A stretch of DNA of 6,037 nucleotides from CAZPUI01 sp964415525 (GTDB lineage Bacteria > Acidobacteriota > Holophagae > Holophagales > Holophagaceae), in contig CAYQAS010000181.1 of the NCBI GenBank assembly GCA_964415525.1, positions 1-6,037 of the forward strand. Direction: 5' to 3'. This document shows positions 5,508-6,037 of this stretch, one piece after another; the stretch's first letter is position 1; every line of letters starts with the position of its first letter. The notes beneath the pieces were generated by a model, which made no database searches, was not told where the DNA came from, and was given only the letters and a program-made list of their open reading frames with translations. A program made the position numbers and the translations under genes.

Positions 5508-6037
5508 TCAGGCCTCCGCATCCAGCAGGAGCGCAGCGGCCCCCAGGATGGCGATGTGCGCCTCTTCAGAAGGCGTGATGGTGATGCGCTTGAGCGCGTG
5601 GGGATAGGCGAAGGACTTCAGTTTGGTGCGCATGGCGGTTTCCCAGAAGCGGTAGGCCTTGGCGACGCTGCCGCCGATGACCACCATCTCGGGATCAAAC
5701 GCATAGAGCACCGTCATCAGCGCGTGGCCGAAATCCGTGCCAAAGGCTTCGAAAGCCGCCAGGGACTCCTTGTCGCCCTCCGCGGCCCGCTCATGCAAAA
5801 CGCTGCCATTGAGGCCCAGCTCTCGAATGAAGCGGCTGCCGCTGGCGAAATACTCGATGGTCTTGCCGCGATAGGGAGTGGTGCCCATCTAGCCTGCGCC
5901 ACAGCTGGCGCCCATGTAGAGGGGCCCGTGGATGATGATGCCGTCGCCGAGGCCCGTACCCACCACGATGCGCACGACTTGTTTGAGGCCCTTGCCCTTG
6001 CCGAAGTGGTACTCGCCAAGGGCAAAGCAGTTGGCAT
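5508..6037 (-). pseudogene. ROK-family sugar kinase, interrupted by an in-frame amber codon; 5' end outside window
   Basis: ROK kinases phosphorylate glucose or related sugars with ATP in the cytoplasm. The visible frame gives 48 residues from the window edge, ANCFALGEYHFGKG... (the DAN motif), then VVGTGLGDGIIIHGPLYM and GASCGAG. There follows TAG (5891-5889), then MGTTPYRGKTIEYFASG and 126 residues to TGA, including DPEMVVIGGSVAKAYRF, the usual ROK C-terminal block. Both sides of the stop are in the same frame and align with the family without a gap. Here the family reads GAGE(I/M)G, so the amber replaces the conserved Glu that contacts the sugar. One G-to-T change (GAG to TAG) explains it. 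The His of GExGH is Thr and no CxCGxxGC zinc motif is seen, as in some non-canonical ROK subgroups. ATG follows the TAG directly (TAGATG), so reinitiation could make a C-terminal fragment. Alternatives are a sequencing error or amber suppression. Confidence 0.8.
5513..5517 (-). promoter_or_regulatory. Ribosome binding site of the GH9 gene, inside the end of the ROK frame
   Basis: GGAGG on the - strand ends 6 bases before the ATG at 5506 and lies within the last codons of the ROK kinase frame, whose TGA is at 5510-5508. This fixes the GH9 start at 5506 rather than 5521 and suggests translational coupling of the two genes in one operon. Confidence 0.75.

Noticed and set aside
5519..5521. Upstream ATG giving a 587-residue GH9 protein
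   Set aside because: The five extra residues (MRRPD) precede the natural signal peptide start. The GGAGG ribosome binding site lies between the two ATGs and serves the one at 5506.

Overview
This is a GC-rich bacterial window with three intact housekeeping or metabolic genes on the + strand at the left, an insertion-sequence remnant and a small peptide gene in the middle, and a sugar-utilisation gene pair on the - strand at the right. The gene types (2-oxoacid:ferredoxin oxidoreductase, ISAs1-type transposase remnant, GH9 cellulase, ROK kinase, KKLxLxxExL-type peptide leader) would fit an anaerobic or facultative acidobacterium such as the Holophagaceae. That assignment is inference from gene content, not a demonstrated match.

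Left (1-2335, + strand). The 3' end of a 2-oxoacid:ferredoxin oxidoreductase beta subunit (KorB type) is followed after 9 bases by a TIGR01777/YfcH-like NAD(P)-binding epimerase. After a 71-base gap comes a GntR/HutC-type regulator with a UTRA ligand domain.

Middle (2336-3757). A truncated, decayed ISAs1-family transposase abuts the GntR stop codon. The conserved Glu of its HWxIEN block is Gly here. After it lies the most interesting gene: a 92-residue peptide precursor (3101-3379). It has a lanthipeptide-like leader beginning KKLNLSRENL, a GG cleavage motif and a 67-residue core with 8 Cys and 12 Ser/Thr. It has a strong ribosome binding site and a near-perfect intrinsic terminator, but no modification or export gene is visible in the window. 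A lower-GC stretch surrounds it, suggesting acquired DNA. About 320 bases with no convincing gene follow.

Right (3758-6037, - strand). A ROK-family sugar kinase gene (5' end outside the window) runs directly into a secreted GH9 cellulase-like gene, with one base between stop and start. Together they would hydrolyse beta-glucans outside the cytoplasm and phosphorylate the resulting sugar inside. The ROK reading frame carries one in-frame amber codon, exactly where the family has the conserved sugar-binding Glu of its GE motif. The kinase is therefore a recent pseudogene, a split gene or a sequence error.
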